Program-made: the position numbers and the translations under genes | Source of the DNA: Planctomycetaceae bacterium | GTDB lineage: Bacteria > Planctomycetota > Planctomycetia > Pirellulales > Pirellulaceae | Reading direction: 5' to 3' | Assembly: GCA_007694185.1 (NCBI GenBank) | Contig: RECD01000164.1 | Location: forward strand, 29,592-93,591 | DNA length: 64,000 nucleotides | Shown: positions 26,841 to 35,545 of the stretch, piece by piece | Layout: the number at the start of each line of letters is the position of its first letter | Position numbering within the stretch: the stretch's first letter is position 1 | Notes under the pieces: model-generated | The model's input: the letters and a program-made list of their open reading frames with translations, nothing else | The model's database searches: none | Told to the model about the DNA's origin: nothing

Positions 26841-27212
26841 ATGGCAAAGAAAAGCGGCGGTCCGAGCAAGTCACAAGAAATTCGTGATTACTATGCCGAG
26901 AACCCGGACTCCAAGCCGAAGCAGGTGGTTGAGGCGCTCGCGTTGAAAGGTGTCGTGGTCACCCCGGCTTTCGTCAGCACGATCAAGTCGACCAGCATCA
27001 ACAAGCCGGGTCGTGGTGCTAAGCGGGCCGCGAAGTCGGTGAAGGCTGCCCCCGTTCGTCGTGCTACCACCACCAAGGCGGTCACGAAGAAGGCGGCCGG
27101 TGGCGAATTGACGGTCGATAGCCTGATGCAGGCCAAGGGTTTGGCGGACAAGATGGGTGGTGTCGACAAGCTGATGGCGGCCCTCGACGCCCTGAAGCAA
27201 CTCGGCCAATAA
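26841..27212 (+). CDS. Small basic putative DNA-binding protein
   Basis: 123 aa, strongly basic. Residues 1-52 (KSQEIRDYYAENPDSKPKQV, then VEALALKGVVVTPAFVSTIK) read like a small winged-helix/HTH module. Residues 53-85 are a Lys/Ala/Arg/Thr-rich linker reminiscent of histone H1 tails. The last 35 residues (LTVDSLMQAKGLADKMGGVD, KLMAALDALKQL) form a short helical domain. I do not recognise a named family, but the make-up suggests a nucleoid-associated or regulatory protein. A strong ribosome-binding site (AGAAGGGG) lies 9-10 nt before the ATG, and the promoter region is unusually AT-rich, so expression may be high. It stands alone. Confidence 0.75.
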   Translation: MAKKSGGPSKSQEIRDYYAENPDSKPKQVVEALALKGVVVTPAFVSTIKSTSINKPGRGAKRAAKSVKAAPVRRATTTKAVTKKAAGGELTVDSLMQAKGLADKMGGVDKLMAALDALKQLGQ

Positions 27213-27583
27213 GTCGAAGCGGTCGTCCGGTTAACTCCCCGATCGGTTCGGGGTGCGCCGGAAATGGCTCTGATCCTTGCTCGCATCGTCGGCTTGTTCC
27301 CTGAAGGGCTTGCCGGCGATGGCATTCTTACGGACGGCTATCTGGTCGTCCCGTTTGCGTTTCCTCCGCGCTCGCTAACGGCATCCTGTCGCGGCATTTT
27401 GTCCGCGTTCGTGGGGCGAACGGCGGAGGAGTAGCGTTTTTTGCTCGCCCGGTCGTCGGTTTGAGCATTTTTTGGGTATCGCCTGGCAGGCGTGATCTGG
27501 CACGAAGTCCGGCCTTGTTCGCGGCAAGGCGGACGGAAACGTTGCCGGAATTCCGTCACGGACTGCGTTTTTTGCTTGGGTCG
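27213..27583. other. Intergenic region, one weak hairpin, no gene seen
   Basis: After the small basic gene there is a short hairpin CCCCGA-TCGGT-TCGGGG (27237-27253). It is not followed by a T-run, so it is at best a weak terminator. The rest is ordinary GC-rich sequence with several T-tracts (for example near 27437 and 27469). No frame with convincing protein character was found on either strand. Confidence 0.4.
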
Positions 27584-27592
27584 TGCTAAAAT
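27584..27592 (+). promoter_or_regulatory. Putative extended -10 promoter for the kinase gene
   Basis: TGCTAAAAT is an extended -10 (TGn followed by TAAAAT, 27587-27592) 88 bp before the kinase ATG. No good -35 hexamer is present 17 bp upstream, which is common for extended -10 promoters. Confidence 0.38.
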
Positions 27593-27679
27593 CGGGGTGA
27601 GCGAGCCGGGGCCTTGAGACAGTCTGGTTGTCGGCATGTCGCACCGCGCGCCTTCCAACTCCAGCAGTCCCAGTGAACC

Positions 27680-29176
27680 ATGGCCGAGACCTTATCGCCT
27701 GACCAATTCATCAACCGGATCGTCGGAGCCGGGTTGGCGGAACCGCATACGGTCGAACAGGCGCGGTCGGACCTCGGCAGCCAGCAGGTGTCGTTGCAGG
27801 ATGTGGTCCGTGTCATGCAGCGGCATGGCGTGCTGACGACCCTGCAAACCGAAAAACTGTTGCGCGGCGACCGCACCGGTTTTTTTTACGGCCCCTACAA
27901 GGTGCTGTATTTGATCGGTGCCGGGACGTTCGCGCGGGTGTACCGTGCCGCGAAGGACGACGTCGAGGCATTCGCGATCAAGGTCCTTCGCAAACGGTTC
28001 CGCGACGAAACGGACCAATTGGAGCAATTCCTGCGGGAAGCCCAAATGGGCTTGAAATTACGCCATCCTAACATCGTCAGCGTTTACGACGTCGATGCGG
28101 ACATCCGTAATCCGTACATGGTGATGGAGTTTGTCGAAGGTCAAAACCTGCGGGAACTGGTCCGGGTCCGGGGTCAAATCGATCCGTTGACCTCGCTGAA
28201 GTTGATGCAGGATATCTGCTCGGGCTTGGCGCATGCGGCTTCATTGGGAATTTCGCACCGTGACATGAAGTTGTCAAACGTGTTGGTCAGCGGAGAGGGC
28301 CGTGCGAAACTGGTCGACTTCGGTTTGGCCGCGTTGGCCGATCGCAACAACCCGGAGCGCGTAGCCGACTGTCCCAACGCGCGGGCGATCGATTATGCGG
28401 CGTTGGAACGTGGCACCAATGTGCGGAAAGACGATCCCCGCAGCGACATTTTTTTCGCGGGCAGCATGCTTTATCATATGGTTTCCGGCCAAGCCGCATT
28501 GACGGAGACCCGCGACCGGTTGGCTCGGCTGAACGTCAGCCGGTTTCATCAGGTCAAATCGGTGTACGAGATCTTTCCCGAATTGCCTCCCGCGGTCGGT
28601 CAAATCATCAGCAAAGCGATGGAGGTCAATCCCGAGAATCGCTACCAAACGGCGGGCGCGATGCAGGCGGAAATCAAGAAGGCCATCGAGCGGTTGACGC
28701 AGGGCGATACCGGGCGACGGAGCGATTCGGCGTCTGATGGCCAGGCGGCGGAAGAGGAAGAAGACCGATCGGAGGAGGGTCTCGGCCGGGTGGTGATGTT
28801 GGTGGAAAGTCAGGCGGGGCTGCAAAACGCGGTACGGGATCGTTTGAAGTCTCGCGGTTATCGCGTGCTGATCATTTCGAACCCCAACCGTGCGCTCGAC
28901 CGGTTCACGGCGGAAGACCATCCGCCCGCCGACTTGGTCATTTTTTCGGCGGCCGAATTGGGCAACTTAGCCCTGGAGGCTCACAACCTGTTCGCCACGC
29001 AAGAACACACGCGCGAGATCCCGACCGTCTTGTTAGCCGATCGGCGGCAGACGAAAATCATCGAGGCGGCTATCCGAGGCCCGAACCGTGAACTGTTGTC
29101 TCTGCCGTTGAAAGTCCGTGAACTGCGTTCCGCGATCAGTACCCTGTTGGCGGATAAGCCGCGACGGGCCAGCTGA
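27680..29176 (+). CDS. Ser/Thr protein kinase fused to a degenerate receiver domain
   Basis: 498 aa, cytosolic. An N-terminal helical region (1-70) of the planctomycete type precedes a Hanks kinase domain with glycine loop IGAGTFARVY (79-88), lysine in FAIKVL (K101), HRDMKLSN (H193-D195) and DFG (213-215), so it should be active. A very acidic linker (350-367) connects to a C-terminal domain (369-490) with response-regulator layout: VVMLVESQAGLQNAVRDRLK, GYRVLIISNPNRAL, DLVIFSAAELG, PTVLLADRRQ and SLPLKVRELRSAI. The phospho-acceptor Asp position is Ser423 and only Glu376 remains of the acidic pocket, so it is a pseudo-receiver and probably a protein-interaction module. No membrane segment is present. 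Confidence 0.9.
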   Translation: MAETLSPDQFINRIVGAGLAEPHTVEQARSDLGSQQVSLQDVVRVMQRHGVLTTLQTEKLLRGDRTGFFYGPYKVLYLIGAGTFARVYRAAKDDVEAFAIKVLRKRFRDETDQLEQFLREAQMGLKLRHPNIVSVYDVDADIRNPYMVMEFVEGQNLRELVRVRGQIDPLTSLKLMQDICSGLAHAASLGISHRDMKLSNVLVSGEGRAKLVDFGLAALADRNNPERVADCPNARAIDYAALERGTNVRKDDPRSDIFFAGSMLYHMVSGQAALTETRDRLARLNVSRFHQVKSVYEIFPELPPAVGQIISKAMEVNPENRYQTAGAMQAEIKKAIERLTQGDTGRRSDSASDGQAAEEEEDRSEEGLGRVVMLVESQAGLQNAVRDRLKSRGYRVLIISNPNRALDRFTAEDHPPADLVIFSAAELGNLALEAHNLFATQEHTREIPTVLLADRRQTKIIEAAIRGPNRELLSLPLKVRELRSAISTLLADKPRRAS

Positions 29177-29259
29177 ATCGCGCCGGTTGCGGCACCGTCC
29201 CTGCCGGATTCCCCTTTTCCCACCTCGTTTGCCCCGCCTCCTTCCGACTTCTCTCCCCG

Positions 29260-32200
29260 ATGGATATTCCCATGTCAATGCTGACCAGCTTTCGATCCCG
29301 CGTCGTGCGATCGGGGATCGCCAAGTTTCGTCTCACGCTTTCGGATTCGTTTAGCCGCTGGCTGATCGTCTCGGCGACCTTGCTCGGGATTGTCACGGTG
29401 TCGCTGGGCCGTGCGGGCAAGGTGTCCGCGCAAGACAGCCCAGCCAAGAACGTGCTGATGATCGCGGGCAAGCCGAGTCATGGTTTCGGCGCGCACGAGC
29501 ATTATGCGGGGTTGAGGGTGTTGGCAGAGACATTGTCAGACTCCGAATTGAAACTGAATGTTCGCGTCCTGCGGGAATGGCCGGAGGACTCGGAACTGAT
29601 CGAATCGGCCGACTCGATCGTCGTCTTCTCCGATGGTGGCGGTCGGCATCCCGCTTTGCCTCATCTGGCATCACTCACCAAACGGCTCGACGAAGGCTGC
29701 GGCTTCGTCTGCATCCACTACGCGGTCGAAGTCCCGAAGGGGGAACCCGGCCAGGCATGGCTCCGTTACCTTGGCGGTTATTTCGAAACGGATTGGTCGG
29801 TGAACCCGCACTGGATGGCCGAATTTAAACAGTTCCCGGATCATCCGATCACCCGCGGGGTTGAACCGTTTGCGGTGCAGGACGAATGGTATTTCCACAT
29901 GCGGTTTCCCGAGCCGCCGACGGGCGTCACGCCGATTTTGCAAGCGGTCGCTCCCGAGTCGACGATGCGGCGGCCGGATGGCCCGCACAGCGGCAACCCC
30001 GCGGTCCGAAAGTCGGTCGCCCAAGGTGATCCCCAGACGTTGGCTTGGGCATTTGATCGTCCCGATGGGGGACGCTCGTTCGGGTTCACCGGGGGGCACT
30101 TTCATTGGAATTGGGGAATTCCGTCTTTCCGAAAACTGGTATGCAACGCGATCGTCTGGTCAGCCGGTGGCGAAATCCCGGCGTCCGGTGTGGGGGCACA
30201 ACCGCTCGGCGTCGAGCGTTTGTTGCGGGATCAGGATTTCCCCAAACCTGATGGGTTTGATGCCGAAGCCACCGCGCGGCAGTATCAATTGGGCGCGGCG
30301 ACCCGGCGGGCTGGTGATCGCCGCCGGGGCGACGCGCTGGTGACCCAACTCGCGAAAGCGGGTGTCGACGAATCGAAAGCGAAACCCAAACGGTTGTGGG
30401 GTTCGCCGTTGGTCACGACCGCGACACCCGGCCACGCGGTTGACGCTCGCGTGGATATCCGCGGCACCCGAGACTTGTTCTTGGTCGTCACCGACGGCGG
30501 CAACGGGTATGCCTGCGATTGGGCCAACTGGATCGACCCGGTGTTGGTCGGCGATGACGGCGAGTTGTCGCTATTGGACGTCCCCTGGAAGCGGGCCGAA
30601 GCGGGGTTTGGGAAAGTTCACCGCAACGCTAACGCGGGCGGCGAACCGCTGTCGGTCGCAAACCGTCCGGTCGAACTCCCGGGGATCGGCACTCATGCCA
30701 ACAGCCTGATTCACTACGAATTGCCGACTGGGTACCACACCTTGCGGGTCACCGGGGCGCTGGACAGTGGCGGGACGAATCAGAACGGGGGTGCCAGCAG
30801 CAGCGTGCGGTTCGTCGTCTTCGCCGATGCCGCGCCGGTCCTAGCGGACCAGGAAGCGGTCGTCGCTGAGGATCAGCGTCGCCCCGAGTCGGCGGTGGCC
30901 GCGCTCGACGTGCCCACAGATCTGGAAGTCACCTTATCGGCCAGCGAACCGGTGGTCAGGAATTTGACGAACCTCGACATCGACGATCGCGGGCGGGTTT
31001 GGGTATGCGAGGTGATGAATTATCGCCAGCACGCCGGGTCACGTCCGGAGGGGGATCGGATTTTGATCATGGAGGACACCACCGGCGACGGGGTGATGGA
31101 TTTGGTGAAGACGTTCTATCAGGGGCCGGATATCGATTCGGCGATGGGATTGTGCGTCCTCGGGAACGAGGTGATCGTTTCGGCTGCCCCCTACATCTTG
31201 CGTTTGATCGATGACAACGGGGACGACGTGGCCGATCGAAAGGAGGTGATGTTCAGCCAGACCGGACAGCCTCAACATGACCACTCGAATCACTCGTTCG
31301 TCTTCGGGCCCGACGGGAAGTTGTATTGGAATTTTGGCAACACCGGCTTGCACGTCAAAGACGCCGCAGGGGAAACGGTCGTCGACATCCATGGCCGTCC
31401 GATCGTCGATAACGGCAAGCCGTTTTGGGGTGGGATGGTGTTTCGCTGCGAACTCGACGGCAGCCGGATGGAGGTGCTTGCTCACAATTTTCGCAACAAC
31501 TGGGAGACCGCCGTCGACTCCTATGGCGCCTTGTGGCAGAGCGATAACGATGACGACGGACATCGGGGCACCCGGATCAATTTCGTGATGGAGCACGGCA
31601 ATTATGGCTATCGCGATGAGTTGACCGGCGCGGGCTGGCAAGCCGAGCGGATCGGCTGGGAAAGCGAAGTGCCGCTGCGGCACTGGCACCTCCACGACCC
31701 CGGTGTCGTCCCCAACCTGCTGCAAACCGGAGCCGGTTCTCCTACCGGGATCATGGTCTACGAGGGTGACCTGTTGCCGGACCGTTTTCACGGTCAGGTC
31801 ATCCACTGCGACCCGGGGCCGAACGTCGTCCGGGCTTATCCGGTGACACCGGACGGGGCAGGCTATCGGGCCACGATCGAGCCGCTGGTTACCGGCACAC
31901 GCGACCCTTGGTTTCGGCCGGTGGATGTCTGTGCGGCGCCGGACGGTTCGCTGTTCGTGACCGATTGGTACGACCCGGGGGTCGGTGGTCACCGCCAAGG
32001 AGACACCGAGCGCGGACGCCTGTTTCGCATCGCCCCTCCCGGCATGAAGTACGTCGTCCCCAAGTTCGACTACTCGACGCCTGAAGGGGCGGTCGCCGCG
32101 CTCCGCAGCCCGACCATGGCCGTTCGCTACAAGGCTTGGATGGCGCTGCACGCGATGGGCGCGGACGCCGAACCGTGGTTGGTTGTGCTGTATACCGACG

Positions 32201-33840
32201 CCGATCCGCGGATGCGGGCCCGAGCGTTGTGGCTGTTGGGCAAGATCGCGGGGCGTGGTGAGCCTTACGTGAGGTTGGCGTTGGATGACAAGGACGAAAA
32301 CATCCGCATGACGGCGATCCGCTTGCTCCGACAACTGGAATTGGTCCCTACCCAGTTGCTCGCACGGATCGACGAAGACCCCTCGCCGGCGGTTCGTCGT
32401 GAAGCGCTGGTGGCGCTGCGTTACGATCGCGACCCCGGCATGCCGGAATTGTGGGCGCGGCTGGCCGCGCTCCATGACGGACAGGACCGCTGGTACTTGG
32501 AGGCCTTGGGCATTGCGTCCGACGTTCGTTCGCAGGAATGCTTCCGAGCCCTCGACCGGTCGGTCGGTGGCAAATGGGATACGCCCGCACTGGCTGACAT
32601 CGTTTGGCGGTTGCGAACGCCCGAGGCGTCCGAGCATTTGGTTGCCCTGATCGCCGATCCCGATACGGACTTGTCGGCGACTGACCGCTACTTTCGATCG
32701 CTCGACTTTCATCCCCCAGAAGATCGTGCGAAGCCGTTGCGAGCGACGTTCTTGACAGAGAAGTTCGCGGACTCTGGCACGAACGAGGCCGCCAGCGCCC
32801 GCAACGATGCGATCATCGTCCGATCACTCGAACGCGTCCCTGACAAGTTGACCGATTATCCCGAAGCGGTTCAGCGGGCCGTGACCCGCCACATCCAAAG
32901 CTTGCGGGGAACGCCGGCGTTCCTGAAGCTGGTCGCACGCTTGCGGCCCGCTGGGGTTACTGAAGGGCTGATCGAACTCGCCATCGGGCAGGACGACTCG
33001 GCGGGGGTGGAAGCGGTCCGTTGGTTGCTTGGCGAAGACGACGGCCGGACGCGGGTGGTGGCCACCGCGACCGGGGAAGACGAGATCCCTGCCGTACGGT
33101 TGGCGACGCGGTTGGGATTGCTCGGCAATCCCCCGGCGGTCGCGTTGCTCGCGGATTGGGCCGCCCAGGAATCGGTTCCCTACCCTGTCCGATCGGCCGC
33201 GGTCCGAGGGCTGGCGGCTTCCAAATTGGGGGGCGAGCGATTGCTCCAGACAGCTCAAGCCGGCACGTTGGTTCCGGATACCCGCCTGCTGGCCGGCGGG
33301 TTGCTCGCGCGGAGTGATCAGAAAGAGGTGCGTGAGCTGGCCGCTCAAGTCCTGCCCCTGCCCGTTCAGGCGGATGCCCGCCCCTTGCCCACCGTCGACG
33401 AATTGACGGCGATGAAGGGGGATCCCCAGCACGGTGAGACGTTGTTCCGAACCAAGGCGACCTGCGCGAATTGCCATGTCGTCAACGGGTTCGGAAAACA
33501 GGTCGGACCCGATTTGTCGGAAATCGGCAGCAAGCTTTCCGCGGAGGCGATGTACACGTCGATTCTCGACCCCAGCGCCGGCATCAGCCACAATTACGAA
33601 ACCTACCTCGCGTTGCTCGATTCGGGGCAGGTGGTCACCGGCATGTTGATCAACCAGACCGACGACGCGGTCACGATCCGGACCGCTGAGGCGATCGATC
33701 GGACGATCCCCCGCGAGGAACTGGTCGAACTCAAGAAGAGCGACAAGTCGATCATGCCGGATGAGCTGCATCAAACCGTCGATCCTCAAGGGCTGGTCGA
33801 CATCGTTCACTACATGTTGCAGCTCAAACGACCGGAGTGA
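29260..33840 (+). CDS. Giant exported ThuA / NPCBM / PVC-type dehydrogenase / HEAT / heme-binding protein
   Basis: 1526 aa with a signal peptide (hydrophobic stretch about 35-50, then VSAQDS). Domains in order: ThuA-like (about 58-310; FVCIHYAVEVPKGEPGQAWL, GFTGGHFHWNWG); NPCBM-like carbohydrate-binding module (about 370-525; GIGTHANSLIHYELPTGYHT); PVC-type membrane-bound dehydrogenase domain, a beta-propeller (about 545-935; LTNLDIDDRGRVWVCEVMNY, DNDDDGHRGTRINFVMEHGN); HEAT-like repeats (about 940-1380); and a C-terminal heme-binding domain with CANCH (1402-1406), a CxxCH c-type heme site. This is characteristic of planctomycetes and is thought to act on sugars at the cell surface; substrate and electron acceptor are unknown. 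A short start choice exists at 29272 or 29278. Confidence 0.93.
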   Translation: MDIPMSMLTSFRSRVVRSGIAKFRLTLSDSFSRWLIVSATLLGIVTVSLGRAGKVSAQDSPAKNVLMIAGKPSHGFGAHEHYAGLRVLAETLSDSELKLNVRVLREWPEDSELIESADSIVVFSDGGGRHPALPHLASLTKRLDEGCGFVCIHYAVEVPKGEPGQAWLRYLGGYFETDWSVNPHWMAEFKQFPDHPITRGVEPFAVQDEWYFHMRFPEPPTGVTPILQAVAPESTMRRPDGPHSGNPAVRKSVAQGDPQTLAWAFDRPDGGRSFGFTGGHFHWNWGIPSFRKLVCNAIVWSAGGEIPASGVGAQPLGVERLLRDQDFPKPDGFDAEATARQYQLGAATRRAGDRRRGDALVTQLAKAGVDESKAKPKRLWGSPLVTTATPGHAVDARVDIRGTRDLFLVVTDGGNGYACDWANWIDPVLVGDDGELSLLDVPWKRAEAGFGKVHRNANAGGEPLSVANRPVELPGIGTHANSLIHYELPTGYHTLRVTGALDSGGTNQNGGASSSVRFVVFADAAPVLADQEAVVAEDQRRPESAVAALDVPTDLEVTLSASEPVVRNLTNLDIDDRGRVWVCEVMNYRQHAGSRPEGDRILIMEDTTGDGVMDLVKTFYQGPDIDSAMGLCVLGNEVIVSAAPYILRLIDDNGDDVADRKEVMFSQTGQPQHDHSNHSFVFGPDGKLYWNFGNTGLHVKDAAGETVVDIHGRPIVDNGKPFWGGMVFRCELDGSRMEVLAHNFRNNWETAVDSYGALWQSDNDDDGHRGTRINFVMEHGNYGYRDELTGAGWQAERIGWESEVPLRHWHLHDPGVVPNLLQTGAGSPTGIMVYEGDLLPDRFHGQVIHCDPGPNVVRAYPVTPDGAGYRATIEPLVTGTRDPWFRPVDVCAAPDGSLFVTDWYDPGVGGHRQGDTERGRLFRIAPPGMKYVVPKFDYSTPEGAVAALRSPTMAVRYKAWMALHAMGADAEPWLVVLYTDADPRMRARALWLLGKIAGRGEPYVRLALDDKDENIRMTAIRLLRQLELVPTQLLARIDEDPSPAVRREALVALRYDRDPGMPELWARLAALHDGQDRWYLEALGIASDVRSQECFRALDRSVGGKWDTPALADIVWRLRTPEASEHLVALIADPDTDLSATDRYFRSLDFHPPEDRAKPLRATFLTEKFADSGTNEAASARNDAIIVRSLERVPDKLTDYPEAVQRAVTRHIQSLRGTPAFLKLVARLRPAGVTEGLIELAIGQDDSAGVEAVRWLLGEDDGRTRVVATATGEDEIPAVRLATRLGLLGNPPAVALLADWAAQESVPYPVRSAAVRGLAASKLGGERLLQTAQAGTLVPDTRLLAGGLLARSDQKEVRELAAQVLPLPVQADARPLPTVDELTAMKGDPQHGETLFRTKATCANCHVVNGFGKQVGPDLSEIGSKLSAEAMYTSILDPSAGISHNYETYLALLDSGQVVTGMLINQTDDAVTIRTAEAIDRTIPREELVELKKSDKSIMPDELHQTVDPQGLVDIVHYMLQLKRPE

Positions 33841-33948
33841 ACCGCCGGCGCATGGTCTCCGGCGAACTTGCGTCAGTGCTCATCGATCGCCGGGCCGTCA
33901 GGACCGGAGCGAGGGGACGAAGGTGGCTCGTTCGCTTCGTGGGGGCCG

Positions 33949-33978
33949 TTGTCGGTTCGGCCAAGTCCTTCCTACAAT
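33949..33978 (+). promoter_or_regulatory. Putative promoter of the DUF151-panC pair
   Basis: TTGTCG (33949-33954) and TACAAT (33973-33978) are spaced by 18 bp and lie about 70 bp before the DUF151 ATG. The -10 matches consensus in five of six positions. Confidence 0.42.
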
Positions 33979-34050
33979 GGCGGGTCCGAGGATAGACCGG
34001 TGGTTTCCTGTCGGCGTGCATCTTCAACCTAACCCAAACGAGCAGCGGTC

Positions 34051-34461
34051 ATGGCCGTCGAGATGCAGTTGGCCCGGATCATCATTTCCGAGATCAGCGA
34101 CAGCCAAGTGATCTACCTGAAAGAGGTTGGCGGGGATCGCCAATTTCCGATCCTGATCGGGATTTTTGAGGCGACCAACATCAACCGGCGGGTCAAGGAG
34201 AATTTCCAACCCCCACGGCCGCTGACCCATGACCTGATCGTGAAGGTGGCTCAATCGCTGGGGGCTACCATCGAGGGCGTCGTGATCAGCGAGCTGAGCG
34301 ATCAGACCTATTTCGCTGCCCTGCAATTGCGTAAAGACGGCGAGTTGATCGAAATCGATGCCCGTCCTAGCGACGCGATCGCGGTGGCCGTCACGTTCCA
34401 ACCGCCGTTGCCGATTTATGTCAACGAACAGGTGCTCCAGGACGCTACCGGTGGCAACTGA
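34051..34461 (+). CDS. Bifunctional nuclease (BFN/DUF151) domain protein
   Basis: 136 aa, essentially only the DUF151 domain. Seen: MQLARIIISEISDSQVIYLK near the start, FPILIGIFEATNINRRV, RPLTHDLIVKVAQSLGATIE and the family signature IDARPSDAIAVAV. Members have been described as bifunctional nucleases in plants, and bacterial ones are widespread but poorly characterised. The 3' end adjoins panC: a GTG panC start at 34451 would overlap it by 11 nt. The pair is probably one transcript from the promoter at 33949. Confidence 0.9.
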   Translation: MAVEMQLARIIISEISDSQVIYLKEVGGDRQFPILIGIFEATNINRRVKENFQPPRPLTHDLIVKVAQSLGATIEGVVISELSDQTYFAALQLRKDGELIEIDARPSDAIAVAVTFQPPLPIYVNEQVLQDATGGN

Positions 34462-34474
34462 ACCGCCTACCGAA

Positions 34475-35350
34475 ATGCGGGTGCTGGAATTGCCTGCGGA
34501 TGCTCGGGCTTGGGTTCGTCGGCAACAGCTGGGTGGACGGCGGGTCGCTTTCGTGCCGACGATGGGGGCCCTTCACGAAGGTCACCTCGCGTTGGTCCGG
34601 CGTGGTGCCGAATTGGCGGATGACGTCGCGGTCTCGATCTTCGTGAATCCGACCCAATTCGGTCCGAACGAAGATTTTTCTCGCTACCCGCGGACCTGGG
34701 AGGATGATCTCCGATTGCTCCGCCGCGACGGGGTCGGCATGGTCTTCGCGCCCGCAGCGGATCAGATGTACGGTTCGCGGTTCAGCACGCTGGTCGCGCC
34801 GCCGCGGGTGGCCGAGGCGTTTGAGGGATCGATCCGGCCCACGCATTTTCAGGGTGTCTGCACCGTCGTGCTGAAACTCTTTCAGATCGTGCCGGCTGAT
34901 GTCGCGGTGTTCGGTCAGAAGGATTACCAGCAGGCGCGGGTGATTTGCGACATGGTCGCCGATCTGAACCTCGACATCGATGTGAACGTGTACCCGACCG
35001 TCCGTGACCCGGACGGCTTGGCGCTCAGTTCACGAAATCGCTACCTCCCTGCGGGGGATCGAGAACGGGCGCTCGCCTTATGGCGGGCGTTGTCCTTGGT
35101 CGCCCGACTTCGCGAGGCAGGGAGTTGCGATCCGTCCGAGTGGCAAGCCGCGATGGTCGAGGAACTGCATCGCTCGGGGGTCGACACGATCGATTACGCC
35201 GCGGTCGTCGACCCGCAAACGCTGCTGCCGTTGCCGGGACCGTTGTCGCCACTGCCGTCCGATCCGGCCAACGCACCACCGGTGGCCGTCGCCCTGATCG
35301 CGGCACGCATCGCCGGCACACGACTGCTCGACAACCTCTTGGTTCGCTGA
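34475..35350 (+). CDS. panC: Pantothenate synthetase
   Basis: 291 aa. PanC joins pantoate and beta-alanine with ATP to make pantothenate, the vitamin precursor of CoA. Diagnostic segments are VAFVPTMGALHEGHLALVRR (HIGH-type motif), SIFVNPTQFGPNEDFSRYPR, PTHFQGVCTVVLKLF, VFGQKDYQQARVI and the KMSKS-like LALSSRNRYL. The ATG at 34475 fits the conserved N-terminus. An alternative GTG at 34451 has a better ribosome-binding site (AGGA) and would add eight residues and overlap the DUF151 gene. A short Pro-rich insertion (PLPGPLSPLPSDPANAPP) near the C-terminus is unusual. Confidence 0.95.
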   Translation: MRVLELPADARAWVRRQQLGGRRVAFVPTMGALHEGHLALVRRGAELADDVAVSIFVNPTQFGPNEDFSRYPRTWEDDLRLLRRDGVGMVFAPAADQMYGSRFSTLVAPPRVAEAFEGSIRPTHFQGVCTVVLKLFQIVPADVAVFGQKDYQQARVICDMVADLNLDIDVNVYPTVRDPDGLALSSRNRYLPAGDRERALALWRALSLVARLREAGSCDPSEWQAAMVEELHRSGVDTIDYAAVVDPQTLLPLPGPLSPLPSDPANAPPVAVALIAARIAGTRLLDNLLVR

Positions 35351-35364
35351 TCGGATTGGGGTGT

Positions 35365-35386
35365 CACCCCCGTGCGTCACGGGGTG
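35365..35386 (+). terminator. Strong hairpin after panC, no T-run
   Basis: CACCCC(C)GTG pairs with CACGGGGTG around a CGT loop, with one bulged C, 15 bp after the panC stop. It is not followed by T residues, so it may stabilise the 3' end or act with a factor, not as a classical intrinsic terminator. A TATACT hexamer (35400-35405) just beyond it could be the -10 of the sulfatase gene. Confidence 0.35.
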
Positions 35387-35545
35387 GTCACGCCGCAGTT
35401 ATACTGAGCCGATCGGCGCTTGGTTGTGAACGTTCTGAAGCCGATCCCCGCGAGCCGAAGCGACCTCCGTGGCCACCTCGTCGTCGCGAGGTCGGAAGCA
35501 ACCGGATTCGTTGCCCGTTCCCTTTTCACCTACTGTCATCCGCTC

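Noticed and set aside
27237..27253. Intrinsic terminator after the small basic gene
   Set aside because: Short stem and no T-run; recorded only as a weak hairpin in the intergenic entry.
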